64,000 bases of DNA from Mycolicibacter heraklionensis (GCF_019645815.1 NZ_CP080997.1:1116001-1180000), one strand, 5' to 3'. Shown: positions 20,237-28,846, numbered from the stretch's first letter. Notes: generated by a model from the letters alone, not told the origin. Translations and numbers: made by a program.

Positions 20237-21139
20237 ATGTCCGCCGCACAACGACGCCGACTGGCCGAGGCGAAGGGCAGACTGCGTGCCGCTGATTCGG
20301 CCGTCAAGAGTCGTCCAGGAATACGGCACGCATGGACGGGGGTCGATGTCGCGCGGGCGCTGGCACACATCAATGCGGTCGAAGTAACGCTCACCGCCCT
20401 GTCGCCGCCCAATACCGTTGCCGCGAAACTGCCCGACATCATCGCCGACGCGGCCCTGCTCCTCAAACCCCACGATGCCCGCCTGGACGACCTGCGCCAG
20501 TACGCTGCGAAGCACGCCCTGACCGATGACGACCGTGGCGCCATCGCCCAGGATGTGCGGGCGATCTACGCGGCCTGTGCCGACGAACACGTCCGGACGC
20601 GCAGCTTTCGCAATCTCCTTTTCGGAGCCACCTTCGTGCTCACGCTGTTCGCAGTGGGGATCGGCCTACTCGGCTGGTGTGCGCCGGGCTGGTTCGCATT
20701 GTGCGTTCCCGATCATCCGACGGCCGCCACCTGTCCGACCGGGGGATGGGCGCCGTCGGGCGGTGACATCTTCCTGGTGGAATTCATCGGGCTGTTCAGC
20801 GCCGGCCTGATGGGGTCGGTCGCGATTCGCCGAATGCGGGGTTCGTCTACGCCGTACGCGGTTCCGATGGCCTCGCTGCTGGTGAAGTTGCCGACCGGCG
20901 CGCTGACGGCATTGGCCGGGCTGCTGCTGATCCGCGCCGGTGTCCTGGGCCCGGATGTCGCCGCCGCGGCTCGAGAACAGCTCGTGGCGTACGCACTGAT
21001 CTTCGGCGGTTCGCAGCAGGCCTTCACCAGACTGATCGACGTTCAAACCCAGAACGTGCTCGACAGCATTCCCAGCCGAAACCGCGACGCGGCCAAACCC
21101 CAGAGCCCCGCCTCCCACTTCGATCAGGAGGAGCGGTGA
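20237..21139 (+). CDS. Membrane protein of unknown function
   Basis: The 300-residue product has a soluble helical N-terminal part (about 120 residues) and four predicted membrane helices (LLFGATFVLTLFAVGIGLLG, IFLVEFIGLFSAGLMGSVAI, a GALTALAGLLLI segment, and VAYALIFGGSQQAF). ATG at 20237 is chosen, with TTG at 20225 as alternative; the frame stays open upstream to the IS region, so the true N-terminus may have been lost to the insertion. It lies 12 bases from the convergent DUF5995 gene. No family recognised. Confidence 0.65.
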   Translation: MSAAQRRRLAEAKGRLRAADSAVKSRPGIRHAWTGVDVARALAHINAVEVTLTALSPPNTVAAKLPDIIADAALLLKPHDARLDDLRQYAAKHALTDDDRGAIAQDVRAIYAACADEHVRTRSFRNLLFGATFVLTLFAVGIGLLGWCAPGWFALCVPDHPTAATCPTGGWAPSGGDIFLVEFIGLFSAGLMGSVAIRRMRGSSTPYAVPMASLLVKLPTGALTALAGLLLIRAGVLGPDVAAAAREQLVAYALIFGGSQQAFTRLIDVQTQNVLDSIPSRNRDAAKPQSPASHFDQEER

Positions 21140-21151
21140 ACCGCCGAACCG

Positions 21152-21991
21152 TCACAGCGTGGTCTGGATCGGCGACGCCGGACTGGCTGCGATCGCGTCG
21201 AGCACCGCGATGTTGTGGACGATACTGCGGCTTTCCCATTCGGCTATCTCGCGGATGACCGCCTGGGACAGGGCGTTGAGCGCGGGCGCGTCGAAGACGG
21301 ACACCACCTGCCCGGCGACTCGGCGATCGCGGATCCAGATCGTGGCATCGCGCGCGATCACCGGCTCTTGCGCCAGCAAGACGGCGAAGCGCCACGCGCT
21401 GTCGCGCATCGCCCGCACCGCACCGTTGATCGCGAACAGCTCGCCTGATCCCAACATCGCATAAAGATCGCTCAATGTCGGTGACAGTTGATTCACCCGG
21501 CCGACTACGTCGTTGACCTGGCCGGCCAGTACTGCATTGATCGTGTTGAAGTCGTCGCGCAGTGCCCACAGCGCCGATCCGGGCGAGACCTCGGCCGCCG
21601 CAATGCCCAGATCAAGAGCGATATGTGCGGTGATCCCGGCGACCAGATGCTGCAACAGGATCGGTCTCGCGGTGTTCGCGGCTTCGAAGGCCACCCACCA
21701 GGAGCGGGTTGCCCCCGGGTAGCGCTGCGAATGGAAGTGCCCGTTGAGCGCGTCGAAATAGCGGTTGGCGAAGGCAACGTCGAACCGCTCCATCCGGGGT
21801 CCGTCTTCGAAAGCGCCTTCGGTCACGGCCGTCTGCACCGCGACCGTGATCCGCTTGTACAGTGCCGCAAAGTAGCCCAGGCGGCTTGACGCACCGATCG
21901 ACCAGTCGACGACGGTATCGATGGTGGCGACCACTTCGTCGAGTGTTGTGGCCGAGGGCAGCGGATCCGGTGGGGGCGGCATTGGGTTCAT
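21152..21991 (-). CDS. DUF5995-family protein
   Basis: The 279-residue protein has the hallmarks I associate with DUF5995: TLDEVVATID near the start, SRLGYFAALYKRIT, GPRMERFDVAFANRYFDAL, ILLQHLVAGITAHIALDLGIAAA and LRDDFNTINAVL. The conserved His/Asp residues suggest a metal site, but no activity is established. The open frame extends to 22114 with an Arg-rich stretch; ATG at 21991 is preferred because it puts the start after the island motif at 22030-22041. It is divergent from the caspase-fold-like gene. Confidence 0.78.
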   Translation of the reverse strand: MNPMPPPPDPLPSATTLDEVVATIDTVVDWSIGASSRLGYFAALYKRITVAVQTAVTEGAFEDGPRMERFDVAFANRYFDALNGHFHSQRYPGATRSWWVAFEAANTARPILLQHLVAGITAHIALDLGIAAAEVSPGSALWALRDDFNTINAVLAGQVNDVVGRVNQLSPTLSDLYAMLGSGELFAINGAVRAMRDSAWRFAVLLAQEPVIARDATIWIRDRRVAGQVVSVFDAPALNALSQAVIREIAEWESRSIVHNIAVLDAIAASPASPIQTTL

Positions 21992-22029
21992 ATGTCCGAG
22001 GATCCGCTGCACGGGTGGCGCAACATAGC

Positions 22030-22041
22030 GTAGTCGACTAC
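22030..22041 (-). promoter_or_regulatory. Island motif site 5 (perfect GTAGTCGACTAC)
   Basis: A perfect 12-base palindrome, extended to 14 bases with flanking C/G, 38 bases before the DUF5995 start at 21991. On the minus strand the tail is GCTAT, not CGTG. Confidence 0.65.
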
Positions 22042-22129
22042 GTGATCTGCTCCGGCTCGTTCGCAGTGCCGAGGCGCCGACACGTCGCCTGGCGCGTGAA
22101 AAGCCCGACTTCACAGCCGGATAACTGAA

Positions 22130-22141
22130 GTAGTTCGCTAC
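22130..22141 (+). promoter_or_regulatory. Island motif site 6 (GTA-N6-TAC)
   Basis: GTAGTTCGCTACGCTAG, 66 bases before the start at 22208. It shares the GCTA tail with site 5. Confidence 0.6.
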
Positions 22142-22207
22142 GCTAGGCGCGGGATATCGGCCGACCCATCATCGGGGTAGGAAGTCAGCACCGAGATTGG
22201 AGTCGAT

Positions 22208-23956
22208 ATGCCCACGAAGAAAGCCGGATTGAAGACACCGGCCGCACCCGCTACTCATCCGAACCCCGTCCCGGCCGCGGCCCGGTTGGCTGCCCGCAAC
22301 GGTAATGGCACCGCACGAATGGTCTTGGGGGACTCGGTTGGTGACAACCCCCAGGGGGAGCTGCCTCCTTCCGCTGCCGGCAAACTCGATGCTCGTGGCG
22401 GCGCGAACGCCTACGGCGCCTTCTCGATCGAAACCTTCGCCGACGCCGGCTCGCTGATGTACACCCACGAGGATGCCGCCGGCTTCCTCGGATACGTCAG
22501 CAAGTTCACCGCGCCGAACTTCTGGTACAAGGACGGCAATGTCCAAATCTGGTCGTACTACGAGGACTTCGACGATTGGCAGGACACCTATGGAATGGAT
22601 GCGGTCAACGTTGCCTACCATTCCGGACACGGCGGACGCCGCGCGGACGGAAGTGTGTGGTTCCCACTGGGCGGCAACTGGAACAACCAGGGCACCAACG
22701 CATGGGCCGGCAACATGCGCCTGGGCAATGAACGTGCCAACTACCTGTTCTGGTCCACCTGTTTCGCCTGCCCGGTGTACGCCCCGCTGAACCCGATCAT
22801 CACCTGGAACTCGGCAAATCTGGGCTTCCGCATGTTGTTCGGTTTCGAAACCACCAGCGTGGATGACGGCAACTACGGCAAGTACTTCTTCGAGGAGTGG
22901 AACAAGGGCAAGTCATTCAGCGCCGCCTGGATGGATGCCAGCTGGCGGATCTCCCACGGCCAGGTGCCGTCTGTCGTCGCCTGCGGTGCAACTCAGGCAG
23001 AGGCCACCGATCGGGTTAACAACGAGCGGCTGTTCAACTTTGGCCACGTCAGCAAGAACTGGTGGCAGTGGCGCTGGTATTACGCGTCCAGCCTGGCGCC
23101 GGCGAATCTGCGTGCACGCGAACGGCAGCTCACCGTCCCGGCAGACCTGCGCGGCGCGCGGTTGCGGCCGATCGAGGTCAATTCGCGAATTCTTCGCTCA
23201 GCGGTCGATCGCTTCGGGGTGCGCGTCAGTGTTCCCCGCGAGGTCGCGGTGTCGGCCAGCGGCGCCTTCCGGGTAGGCGAGGGCGACGCCCTGCTGGCGT
23301 TCGGGGCCGACGGGTCGGTCGAAGCGCAACTCGACCACCACAACTACGCCAACCACGACCAGATTCCGGTGAGCCAGGCGGCGGCGATCGCCCAAGAGGC
23401 CCTCGGTTTGTACGGGCTGACGCGTGATGCGGAGTTGGTCTTCGACAAGGTTCAGCATGCCGCCGAGGCCGGCGGCAGCGCCATGGGCGACGGCGAGCTG
23501 CTGGACCCGGTGGTGACCGGTACGACCATTCAGTTCAAGCAGATGATCAACGGTCTGCCGGTGATCACTCCCGGCGCCGGCGAGGTCCGGGTCTGTGTCG
23601 ACAACGACGGCAAGGTCACCCGGGTCGCCAGCTCGGTCCGTGCGGTGGACCGGCTCACTCGCGGCGTTGGCGGTGGCGGCCCGACCCCGACTCCGGAAGG
23701 CGTCGAACAGCCCGCGGTAGCGGGACCCGACCAGGACCCGGTAGAGCAGCGTCTCGGGGCATCGTGGGCGCAGCATATGGCCCGCTGGGCGGCCAAGGGG
23801 CAGATGCCGGTCGGCTACTCGCTGGTGCCCGGGACCACCGAAGTCGGGTACGCAGTGCAACTCGACCAGGCGGTCTTGGTGGCCACTCGCGAGATCGAGG
23901 TGGACTTCGGCAATGGCTTGCGCAAGCGCTACCGTGTCGAGGCGCCGCTCGGATAA
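22208..23956 (+). CDS. Caspase-fold-like (DUF6345-type) putative cysteine peptidase
   Basis: The 582-residue product begins with a Pro/Ala-rich leader of about 60 residues without a signal peptide. It then has VNVAYHSGHGG (H138, H141-G142) followed about 45 residues later by LFWSTCFACPV (C185, C188). An HG motif followed by a cysteine after a hydrophobic strand is the clan CD (caspase/gingipain) catalytic layout and resembles DUF6345 proteins. The C-terminal half has TTIQFKQMINGLPVITPG, like a thermolysin/fungalysin propeptide (FTP/PepSY-like) strand pair. Peptidase activity is inference. It has its own island motif and is convergent with the chagasin-like gene. Confidence 0.62.
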   Translation: MPTKKAGLKTPAAPATHPNPVPAAARLAARNGNGTARMVLGDSVGDNPQGELPPSAAGKLDARGGANAYGAFSIETFADAGSLMYTHEDAAGFLGYVSKFTAPNFWYKDGNVQIWSYYEDFDDWQDTYGMDAVNVAYHSGHGGRRADGSVWFPLGGNWNNQGTNAWAGNMRLGNERANYLFWSTCFACPVYAPLNPIITWNSANLGFRMLFGFETTSVDDGNYGKYFFEEWNKGKSFSAAWMDASWRISHGQVPSVVACGATQAEATDRVNNERLFNFGHVSKNWWQWRWYYASSLAPANLRARERQLTVPADLRGARLRPIEVNSRILRSAVDRFGVRVSVPREVAVSASGAFRVGEGDALLAFGADGSVEAQLDHHNYANHDQIPVSQAAAIAQEALGLYGLTRDAELVFDKVQHAAEAGGSAMGDGELLDPVVTGTTIQFKQMINGLPVITPGAGEVRVCVDNDGKVTRVASSVRAVDRLTRGVGGGGPTPTPEGVEQPAVAGPDQDPVEQRLGASWAQHMARWAAKGQMPVGYSLVPGTTEVGYAVQLDQAVLVATREIEVDFGNGLRKRYRVEAPLG

Positions 23957-23965
23957 GTGCCCCCG

Positions 23966-24003
23966 TCGACTGGACCCGGGTTCGCTCGACCGGACCCGGG
24001 TTC
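23966..24003. repeat. 18-base direct repeat in a convergent gap
   Basis: TCGACYGGACCCGGGTTC occurs at 23966-23983 and 23986-24003 with one mismatch and a 2-base gap. It fills the space between the stop codons of the caspase-like and chagasin-like genes. No hairpin with T tract is evident. Confidence 0.75.
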
Positions 24004-24017
24004 ATCGTGCGGATCGC

Positions 24018-24341
24018 CTACTGCGGTAACGCCTGGACGTCGAGGGTGAAACGCTTCAGCACGCCGGCCGCACCCTCCCAGCTCCGCCAGTACTTGAGCC
24101 GCAGGGTGCCTTCCCCTGGCGCGCGCACCGTGACTCGCAAGAGCGCCTCGCCGGCCGAACCCGTTGTCGCGGTGGGGTAGTCGCCGCTGGATCCGGTGAG
24201 CTCGAACAATCGTTCATCAAGACTGTCAACGCCCCAGCGGTAACCCGCTGGGGCGTTTTCAGGCAGTCGTATCTCGATCGTGTCGCCGACCTGCACCTGG
24301 ATCCGGCGGCCGTCGTCGCGTTCGGTCAGGCTGATTGCCAT
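24018..24341 (-). CDS. Chagasin-family (I42) cysteine protease inhibitor
   Basis: The 107-residue protein is a small beta-sandwich with the chagasin loops: IRLPENAPAGYRW in place of the NPTTGY loop, a Gly-rich middle loop near SAGEALLRVTV, and GTLRLKYWRSWEG matching the RPW loop. Chagasins block papain-family proteases by plugging the active cleft. Its gene follows the papain-like protease by 19 bases on the same strand. There is no signal peptide, so it should act in the cytoplasm, presumably on its neighbour. Confidence 0.85.
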   Translation of the reverse strand: MAISLTERDDGRRIQVQVGDTIEIRLPENAPAGYRWGVDSLDERLFELTGSSGDYPTATTGSAGEALLRVTVRAPGEGTLRLKYWRSWEGAAGVLKRFTLDVQALPQ

Positions 24342-24360
24342 TTCGTATCGCGCCTCGTGA

Positions 24361-25176
24361 TCAGAGTGTCACTCCGTAGCTTTCGTTGTAGAAGGCGCCG
24401 TTGATGTATTCCGGGCTCGCGTAGCCGAACCCGTCGTCACCCCACCCGGTGCCCCAACTGTTGCGGATGATGAAGCGTCCGTCATCGGTGTAGCCGACCA
24501 CGGCCACGGCATGGCCACCGCGGACCGTGGCGGGCTGGAACTGATCGAGTTTTCCGCCCGTTGTCGCCGCGTTGTCCCATGTCGCATCGACATTGAGGCC
24601 CACGAGGATCGGCCCGTGCTGGCTGACCCAGGTGCGCCAGTTGTCCAGATTGCGCTGCAGGTTGAAGTACGACGCGATCTTGTGCGTCGCGGCCGTGGCG
24701 TAGAAGGTGTTCTCGTTACCGGAGTACATCGCCGTGTTGATCGTGAACGGCAGCATCGTCTCGGGTACCGCACCGTAGTTGCGCAGAACGTCGACCGCTG
24801 CCTTCAGCGTGGTGCCTGCGCCTTCGATCATCGTCTCCGGCCGCGAGGTGAACTGGTCCGTCTCCTTGGACGCCATCCAGGCGAAGCGCGGTGACAATCT
24901 CGCCGTCTTCGCCAGCCTGCCGGCCGTCACGAACATGTAGCGCGCCACTGCATCGGCCGATGCCCAGCCGACACACGAGCCGGTATTGCCCTGGTCGCCT
25001 ATGCCCCACCATGACTCGCGCAGGTCGACGCTGGGCGGTAGCGCAGCCGGGGCGCCGAGAACCCCTGCGTCCAGCGCGTCGGTGAATTTCCAGTCGGTCC
25101 TCGTCCTTTCGTCCGGTGTGGGAATCAGATTGCAGATCCGCTTGCGTTCCCCGCGCCGTGTTGAAACTTTTGCCAT
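24361..25176 (-). CDS. Papain-like (C1A) cysteine protease
   Basis: The 271-residue protein carries the full papain tetrad: Q62 and C68 in GDQGNTGSCVGWA, H222 in GGHAVAVVGY, and N239 in IIRNSWGTGWGDDGFGY. No signal peptide is present; the first 45 residues are basic and polar and could be a short prosegment. ATG at 25176 has a purine-rich upstream region and lies 84 bases after an island motif. It is the first gene of a two-gene operon with the chagasin-like inhibitor, an enzyme-inhibitor pair like the M4-emfourin pair at 15.7 kb. Confidence 0.9.
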   Translation of the reverse strand: MAKVSTRRGERKRICNLIPTPDERTRTDWKFTDALDAGVLGAPAALPPSVDLRESWWGIGDQGNTGSCVGWASADAVARYMFVTAGRLAKTARLSPRFAWMASKETDQFTSRPETMIEGAGTTLKAAVDVLRNYGAVPETMLPFTINTAMYSGNENTFYATAATHKIASYFNLQRNLDNWRTWVSQHGPILVGLNVDATWDNAATTGGKLDQFQPATVRGGHAVAVVGYTDDGRFIIRNSWGTGWGDDGFGYASPEYINGAFYNESYGVTL

Positions 25177-25260
25177 GTCACTGACCTCCGTCTGATTGGG
25201 TCGGGTGTGATACCCGAGTGCATCTCCAATCATCTTGAGCTGAAAGGCGATATGGCACGA

Positions 25261-25272
25261 GTAGGGAACTAC
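25261..25272 (-). promoter_or_regulatory. Island motif site 7 (GTA-N6-TAC)
   Basis: On the minus strand GTAGTTCCCTACTCGTG, 84 bases before the papain-like start at 25176, in the gap after the alpha/beta hydrolase stop. Confidence 0.6.
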
Positions 25273-25297
25273 CTCATTTCACCGAGCGCGACGCCGG

Positions 25298-26581
25298 TCA
25301 GGGCGCAAGCTTGGCCGCTGCGGCGATGGCCCACGCGACCTGCGGGTGCTTGATGTCGCTGTGGGCTCCGCTGAAGGCCGATTCGTTGGCGGCGATGACG
25401 GCATTGGCGTCCAGTGCGTAGAACCGGTGCGGGGCGAAGTCATAGGGGCTGCCGGGATCGGCAAGCGCAACGGCGTATGCAGCCGGATCGTTCTGGTATC
25501 CGTCATGTCCCATTGCGCCCCAGCGGTATACGAGGTCCTCAGCGGCCTGTGCGTCCTGGCGGACCAGCATGCTGGCGGCGGGATACCACCAGCCGACCGC
25601 CCGGTCGGCCCGGCTGAACGTTGCCAGCAGGGGACCGTCAACGCGTGCCTCGCAACCGGCGAGCTCGCCGGACCGACCGCTGTCGAACGGGAGCGACGTG
25701 GCGAAGGTGAAGTGCGAGAACGCTCCTTGGATCAGGGTTAGGGACTTGACCGGGCTGGCTGCCTGCGTCGCCGAGGCGGGCAGGCCGGCGAGGGCGTAGG
25801 AGACCAGCCGGGCGCCGAAGCTGTGGCCGATCAGGTGGATGCGCGGGGATCCGGCGGGGCCGCGGAGCCGCCCCAGCAACGGGCCCAGTCCCTCTTTGCC
25901 GACGACCCCGGCGCGGTTCTTCATTTCGTAGTAGCTCAGCGTGCGCAACACTTCTCGCGCGCCCGACCACAGTCCGGCGAACGGATTGCCCAGCCCTTGC
26001 GCATTGCCGGTGCCGGCGGGTGCCATCGCGGCGGCGTGGCCCAGCACGGTGGCGGTGTCGGCCGTCGCGTCGGTGCACAGCAGGCCAGCTTCACCGGTGT
26101 CCTCGCTGCCTTGCGGCGCGGTGGTGACGAGGCCGCTTGCCAGGGTGTGGAATTCGATGAGCTTGTCGGGGTCCTGGGGTTGGGAGTCGAGCAGAAGCCC
26201 CAAAGTGTCGAGGTGCCCTTGCTGGTCGGGGAAAGCCGGGGCGAGTGCAGCGGCCAGTTGTGATCCCGTGGAGGGCACCGGCGGCGCGGTGGCCGGATCG
26301 TCATCGGGAAACAGCAGCGATGGCCACACCACGCCGACGGCTGCGCTGGTGGCGGTGTGAGTGCCGAGTTGATCCGCCAGCAGTGAGAACATCGCATGGT
26401 AGAGGTCGCGGGCGGAGTCGACACCGTTGTTCCAGCCGTGCGAGAAGATGAACAGGTCGGCGATGCCGCCGGCCGCGACCGCCGCGGGCAGGCCACCGTC
26501 ACCGTGTCCGGCTTCGGAGTTCAACGAGCCGTCAGCGTTGAAATCCAGTTCGTAGTAAGGTAATCCGTTGATGGTGGTCAT
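25298..26581 (-). CDS. Alpha/beta hydrolase, lipase or esterase-like
   Basis: The 427-residue protein has the oxyanion segment FIFSHGWNNG and the nucleophile elbow HLIGHSFGARL, so Ser is the likely nucleophile, with late Asp/His candidates in the SDIKHPQVAW region. No signal peptide. ATG at 26579-26581 follows GAGAGGAAAG; the very long open frame running on to 27886 is antiparallel shadow of the subtilisin gene and is not used. It lies 17 bases after the subtilisin stop, so the two are probably co-transcribed. Substrate unknown. Confidence 0.82.
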   Translation of the reverse strand: MTTINGLPYYELDFNADGSLNSEAGHGDGGLPAAVAAGGIADLFIFSHGWNNGVDSARDLYHAMFSLLADQLGTHTATSAAVGVVWPSLLFPDDDPATAPPVPSTGSQLAAALAPAFPDQQGHLDTLGLLLDSQPQDPDKLIEFHTLASGLVTTAPQGSEDTGEAGLLCTDATADTATVLGHAAAMAPAGTGNAQGLGNPFAGLWSGAREVLRTLSYYEMKNRAGVVGKEGLGPLLGRLRGPAGSPRIHLIGHSFGARLVSYALAGLPASATQAASPVKSLTLIQGAFSHFTFATSLPFDSGRSGELAGCEARVDGPLLATFSRADRAVGWWYPAASMLVRQDAQAAEDLVYRWGAMGHDGYQNDPAAYAVALADPGSPYDFAPHRFYALDANAVIAANESAFSGAHSDIKHPQVAWAIAAAAKLAP

Positions 26582-26598
26582 GTCTTTCCTCTCGGATC

Positions 26599-28230
26599 CT
26601 ACGTGCTGGACAGGGCCCGAAGCAGGTTGATCAGGCCGGCTCCCTGAAAGAATTGGTGCCGGCCGAGATCGGTCGCGGTGTCGACGAAGATCTTCTTGAC
26701 ACGCTGTGGTTCGCCGATGAACTCGGTGCGCGCCGACAGGAAGGCGGCGATCGCACCGGACACATGGGCGGCAGCCATCGAGGTGCCGCTGTCTTCGATG
26801 TAGCGGGCCAGCTCCGAGGGATCCTGCGGTTTGGCCGCCAACGGTGGAACCCCGGCTGCCTGTTTCCCGGTCGCCGCGGAGGTGATCCGTTCGCCGGGCG
26901 CCACCAGTTCGGGTTTGAGCCGCCCGTCGAGGGTGGGACCTTTCGACGAATCGAAGGTCACACCGAAGGTGTGGGGTTTGTAGCGGTGCACCGAACCGAC
27001 GGTGATGGCCGATGCGGCGTTGCCCGGGTCGGTGATGGTGGACAGCTGCCCGTACACATCGCCGCCCGCGCCGGCGGCCTGGGCGCCGACGCCGACACCG
27101 GCGCCGACGACCCCGGCGCCCAAGTTGCCTGCGCTGACCACGGCGACCACCCCGGTCCCCACGAGCAGGTCCAGTTCCCGGCACAGCGGGCTTTGCCCGG
27201 CGGCGTAATCCCTGATGAGCCAGCCGCAGCCGAGCGACAGATTCACTCCGTGGATGACCAGATCGCGGCCGCCGGCGTTGACGGTGCGCACATAGTCGAG
27301 CGCATCGATCACCGCACTGGACAGGGTCTGTCCGTCCTCGTCGAGCACTCGCAGGCTGACCAGGTTCGCGCGCGGAGCCACTCCGCTCAGTGCGGCACCG
27401 GGCGGTAGGTCTCGCTGAACCCAGCGCGGAAGCCCCTGCGCTGTCGGCTCGTTGGCGGCGATGCGGACTATGGCCTGATCCGCGGGTGCCTGGCCGGCGA
27501 TGATGCCCGCGACGTGGGTGCCGTGCCCGAAGGGATCCGTCAGCGGAGATGATCCGGTGGTGGGGCTGGCCGGGTCGGTGATGGTGAAATCGCGGTGCAG
27601 CGACGCCACCGAACTCGCCGAGAGCGTGGCGGTGCCGGTGAAATGCGGGTGGTGCTCGTCGATCCCGGAATCGATCACCGCCCAGATCACACCGGTGCCG
27701 TCGCACCGGAAGGTGCGTGATGCGGCGTCCGCCTGGATGGTCGTCACCGAACGATCCAGATGAGCGCTGACCACGAAATCCGGCCATACGTGGTAGATCA
27801 GGTCCAGCGCGCGCTCCGTGCCGGCCTTGGTGGGCCGGGTGCCGCCCTGCACAAGTCGCTCCACCTCGGCCGGGGTCAACGTGCACCGCATGTAGTGCCG
27901 GCCGACGGGAACCGGCTGGGGCGGTCGACTACGTGCGCGAAAGACGTGCGTGAACAAGTCGTTGAACTGGTCCCGGACCGCCTGGGTGTCTGCACCCGGT
28001 GGTAGCCGCAATTCAACGAGAACCACCCGGCGGCCCTGCTCGACGGAGCGCACCGCTCGGTCGGCCTCCGGGGGCACTTCGCCTCGAGGTGCAAGCAACA
28101 GCTCGCTGACCATTGGTCGGCGGCGGGGGCTCCGGGGTTGTGCACCGGCGGTCACAGGCGTGGTCCTCAAGCCCGCCGCGGCACGTCCGCCGCTGAACGG
28201 ACGATGGTGCCCAGCCTTGGCGACATTCAC
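26599..28230 (-). CDS. Subtilisin-like S8 serine protease
   Basis: The catalytic triad is visible as D187 (VIDSGID), H236 (GHGTHVAGI) and S484 (SGTSMAAAHVSG), with the oxyanion asparagine in SAGN near 369. The first 170 residues look like a prodomain (AQFND...TLTPAEVERL). No signal peptide or membrane anchor is present, unlike mycosins (MycP) of ESX systems. The start is uncertain: GTG at 28230 gives 543 residues, ATG at 28113 gives 504. It lies in a minus-strand series after two small genes. Intracellular subtilisins exist, but the role here is unknown. Confidence 0.87.
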   Translation of the reverse strand: MNVAKAGHHRPFSGGRAAAGLRTTPVTAGAQPRSPRRRPMVSELLLAPRGEVPPEADRAVRSVEQGRRVVLVELRLPPGADTQAVRDQFNDLFTHVFRARSRPPQPVPVGRHYMRCTLTPAEVERLVQGGTRPTKAGTERALDLIYHVWPDFVVSAHLDRSVTTIQADAASRTFRCDGTGVIWAVIDSGIDEHHPHFTGTATLSASSVASLHRDFTITDPASPTTGSSPLTDPFGHGTHVAGIIAGQAPADQAIVRIAANEPTAQGLPRWVQRDLPPGAALSGVAPRANLVSLRVLDEDGQTLSSAVIDALDYVRTVNAGGRDLVIHGVNLSLGCGWLIRDYAAGQSPLCRELDLLVGTGVVAVVSAGNLGAGVVGAGVGVGAQAAGAGGDVYGQLSTITDPGNAASAITVGSVHRYKPHTFGVTFDSSKGPTLDGRLKPELVAPGERITSAATGKQAAGVPPLAAKPQDPSELARYIEDSGTSMAAAHVSGAIAAFLSARTEFIGEPQRVKKIFVDTATDLGRHQFFQGAGLINLLRALSST

Positions 28231-28299
28231 TGATTGTCACTCCGATCTTCGTGGTACGCAGCAGTATCTGGCCACTGCTTTCGCGGTGGAGATGACTGG

Positions 28300-28416
28300 T
28301 CAGTCCTCAAAGTGGCGGTCGTAGTCCCAACGCTCAAGCCGCAGCTGCATTTCGTGCGCGCCGCTCGAAATGAGCACGATCAGCACGGCCACACAGGTGG
28401 CGACGACGATGCTCAT
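28300..28416 (-). CDS. Small single-pass membrane protein (38 residues)
   Basis: Not a long frame, but well supported: ATG at 28414-28416 overlaps the stop of the upstream 91-residue gene as ATGA. The product begins MSIVVATCVAVLIVLISSGA, a single membrane helix, followed by a charged tail EMQLRLERWDYDRHFED. Translational coupling and the clean helix-plus-tail layout argue it is real. Function unknown. Confidence 0.6.
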   Translation of the reverse strand: MSIVVATCVAVLIVLISSGAHEMQLRLERWDYDRHFED

Positions 28417-28688
28417 AGCCGGCACATCTCGCGCGCCATGCGCGAGGACTCCAGGTAATCAAGCACACTCGGGTAACGGGTCGGCGGCGCGGGAAGTTCA
28501 CGCAGTGAAGCCAGCGTCCGGCGCACCGCGGCCGCCAGCCGGTGGCCCGTATCGTGGCGCGGAAACGAAACCGCCGCTGCCGTCCCCAGTAGAATTTCGT
28601 GCTCGGTGATGACGGTGGGCGACGAGAGTGGCGCGGGATCGGCCGCTTCGACCGTTGCGACATCTCGCGTTTGCGATAACACGGACAT
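28413..28688 (-). CDS. Conserved-looking 91-residue hypothetical protein
   Basis: ATG at 28686-28688 with GAGGAG about 9 bases upstream. The product has a Pro/Ala-rich front, then TEHEILLGTAAAVSFPRHD and a C-terminal YPSVLDYLESSRMAREMCRL, a helix rich in Arg and Glu. No signal peptide or membrane helix. It is coupled to the 38-residue membrane protein and is first of a minus-strand series ending with the subtilisin and hydrolase genes. No family recognised. Confidence 0.65.
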   Translation of the reverse strand: MSVLSQTRDVATVEAADPAPLSSPTVITEHEILLGTAAAVSFPRHDTGHRLAAAVRRTLASLRELPAPPTRYPSVLDYLESSRMAREMCRL

Positions 28689-28846
28689 TTCGAATTCTCC
28701 TCACATCGTTTCGGTTCCTGATTGGAGAAAATTAGGACCGCCGACCGCTGGCCGCACGAGTGGACGGCTACCTGTCTTGAGCAGCGGGTAGCCGCGAATA
28801 CACAGATGAAGGGGTGTACTGACGACCCGGAATCGCCGAATATGGA

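Noticed and set aside
25298..27886. 862-codon frame reading through the hydrolase into the subtilisin region
   Set aside because: Its upstream half is out of frame with the real subtilisin gene; the ATG at 26581 with a ribosome site marks the true start.
27923..27940. Possible extra island motif (GTAGTCGAC on the minus strand)
   Set aside because: Only the left half is kept (no TAC at the required distance) and it lies inside the subtilisin coding sequence.
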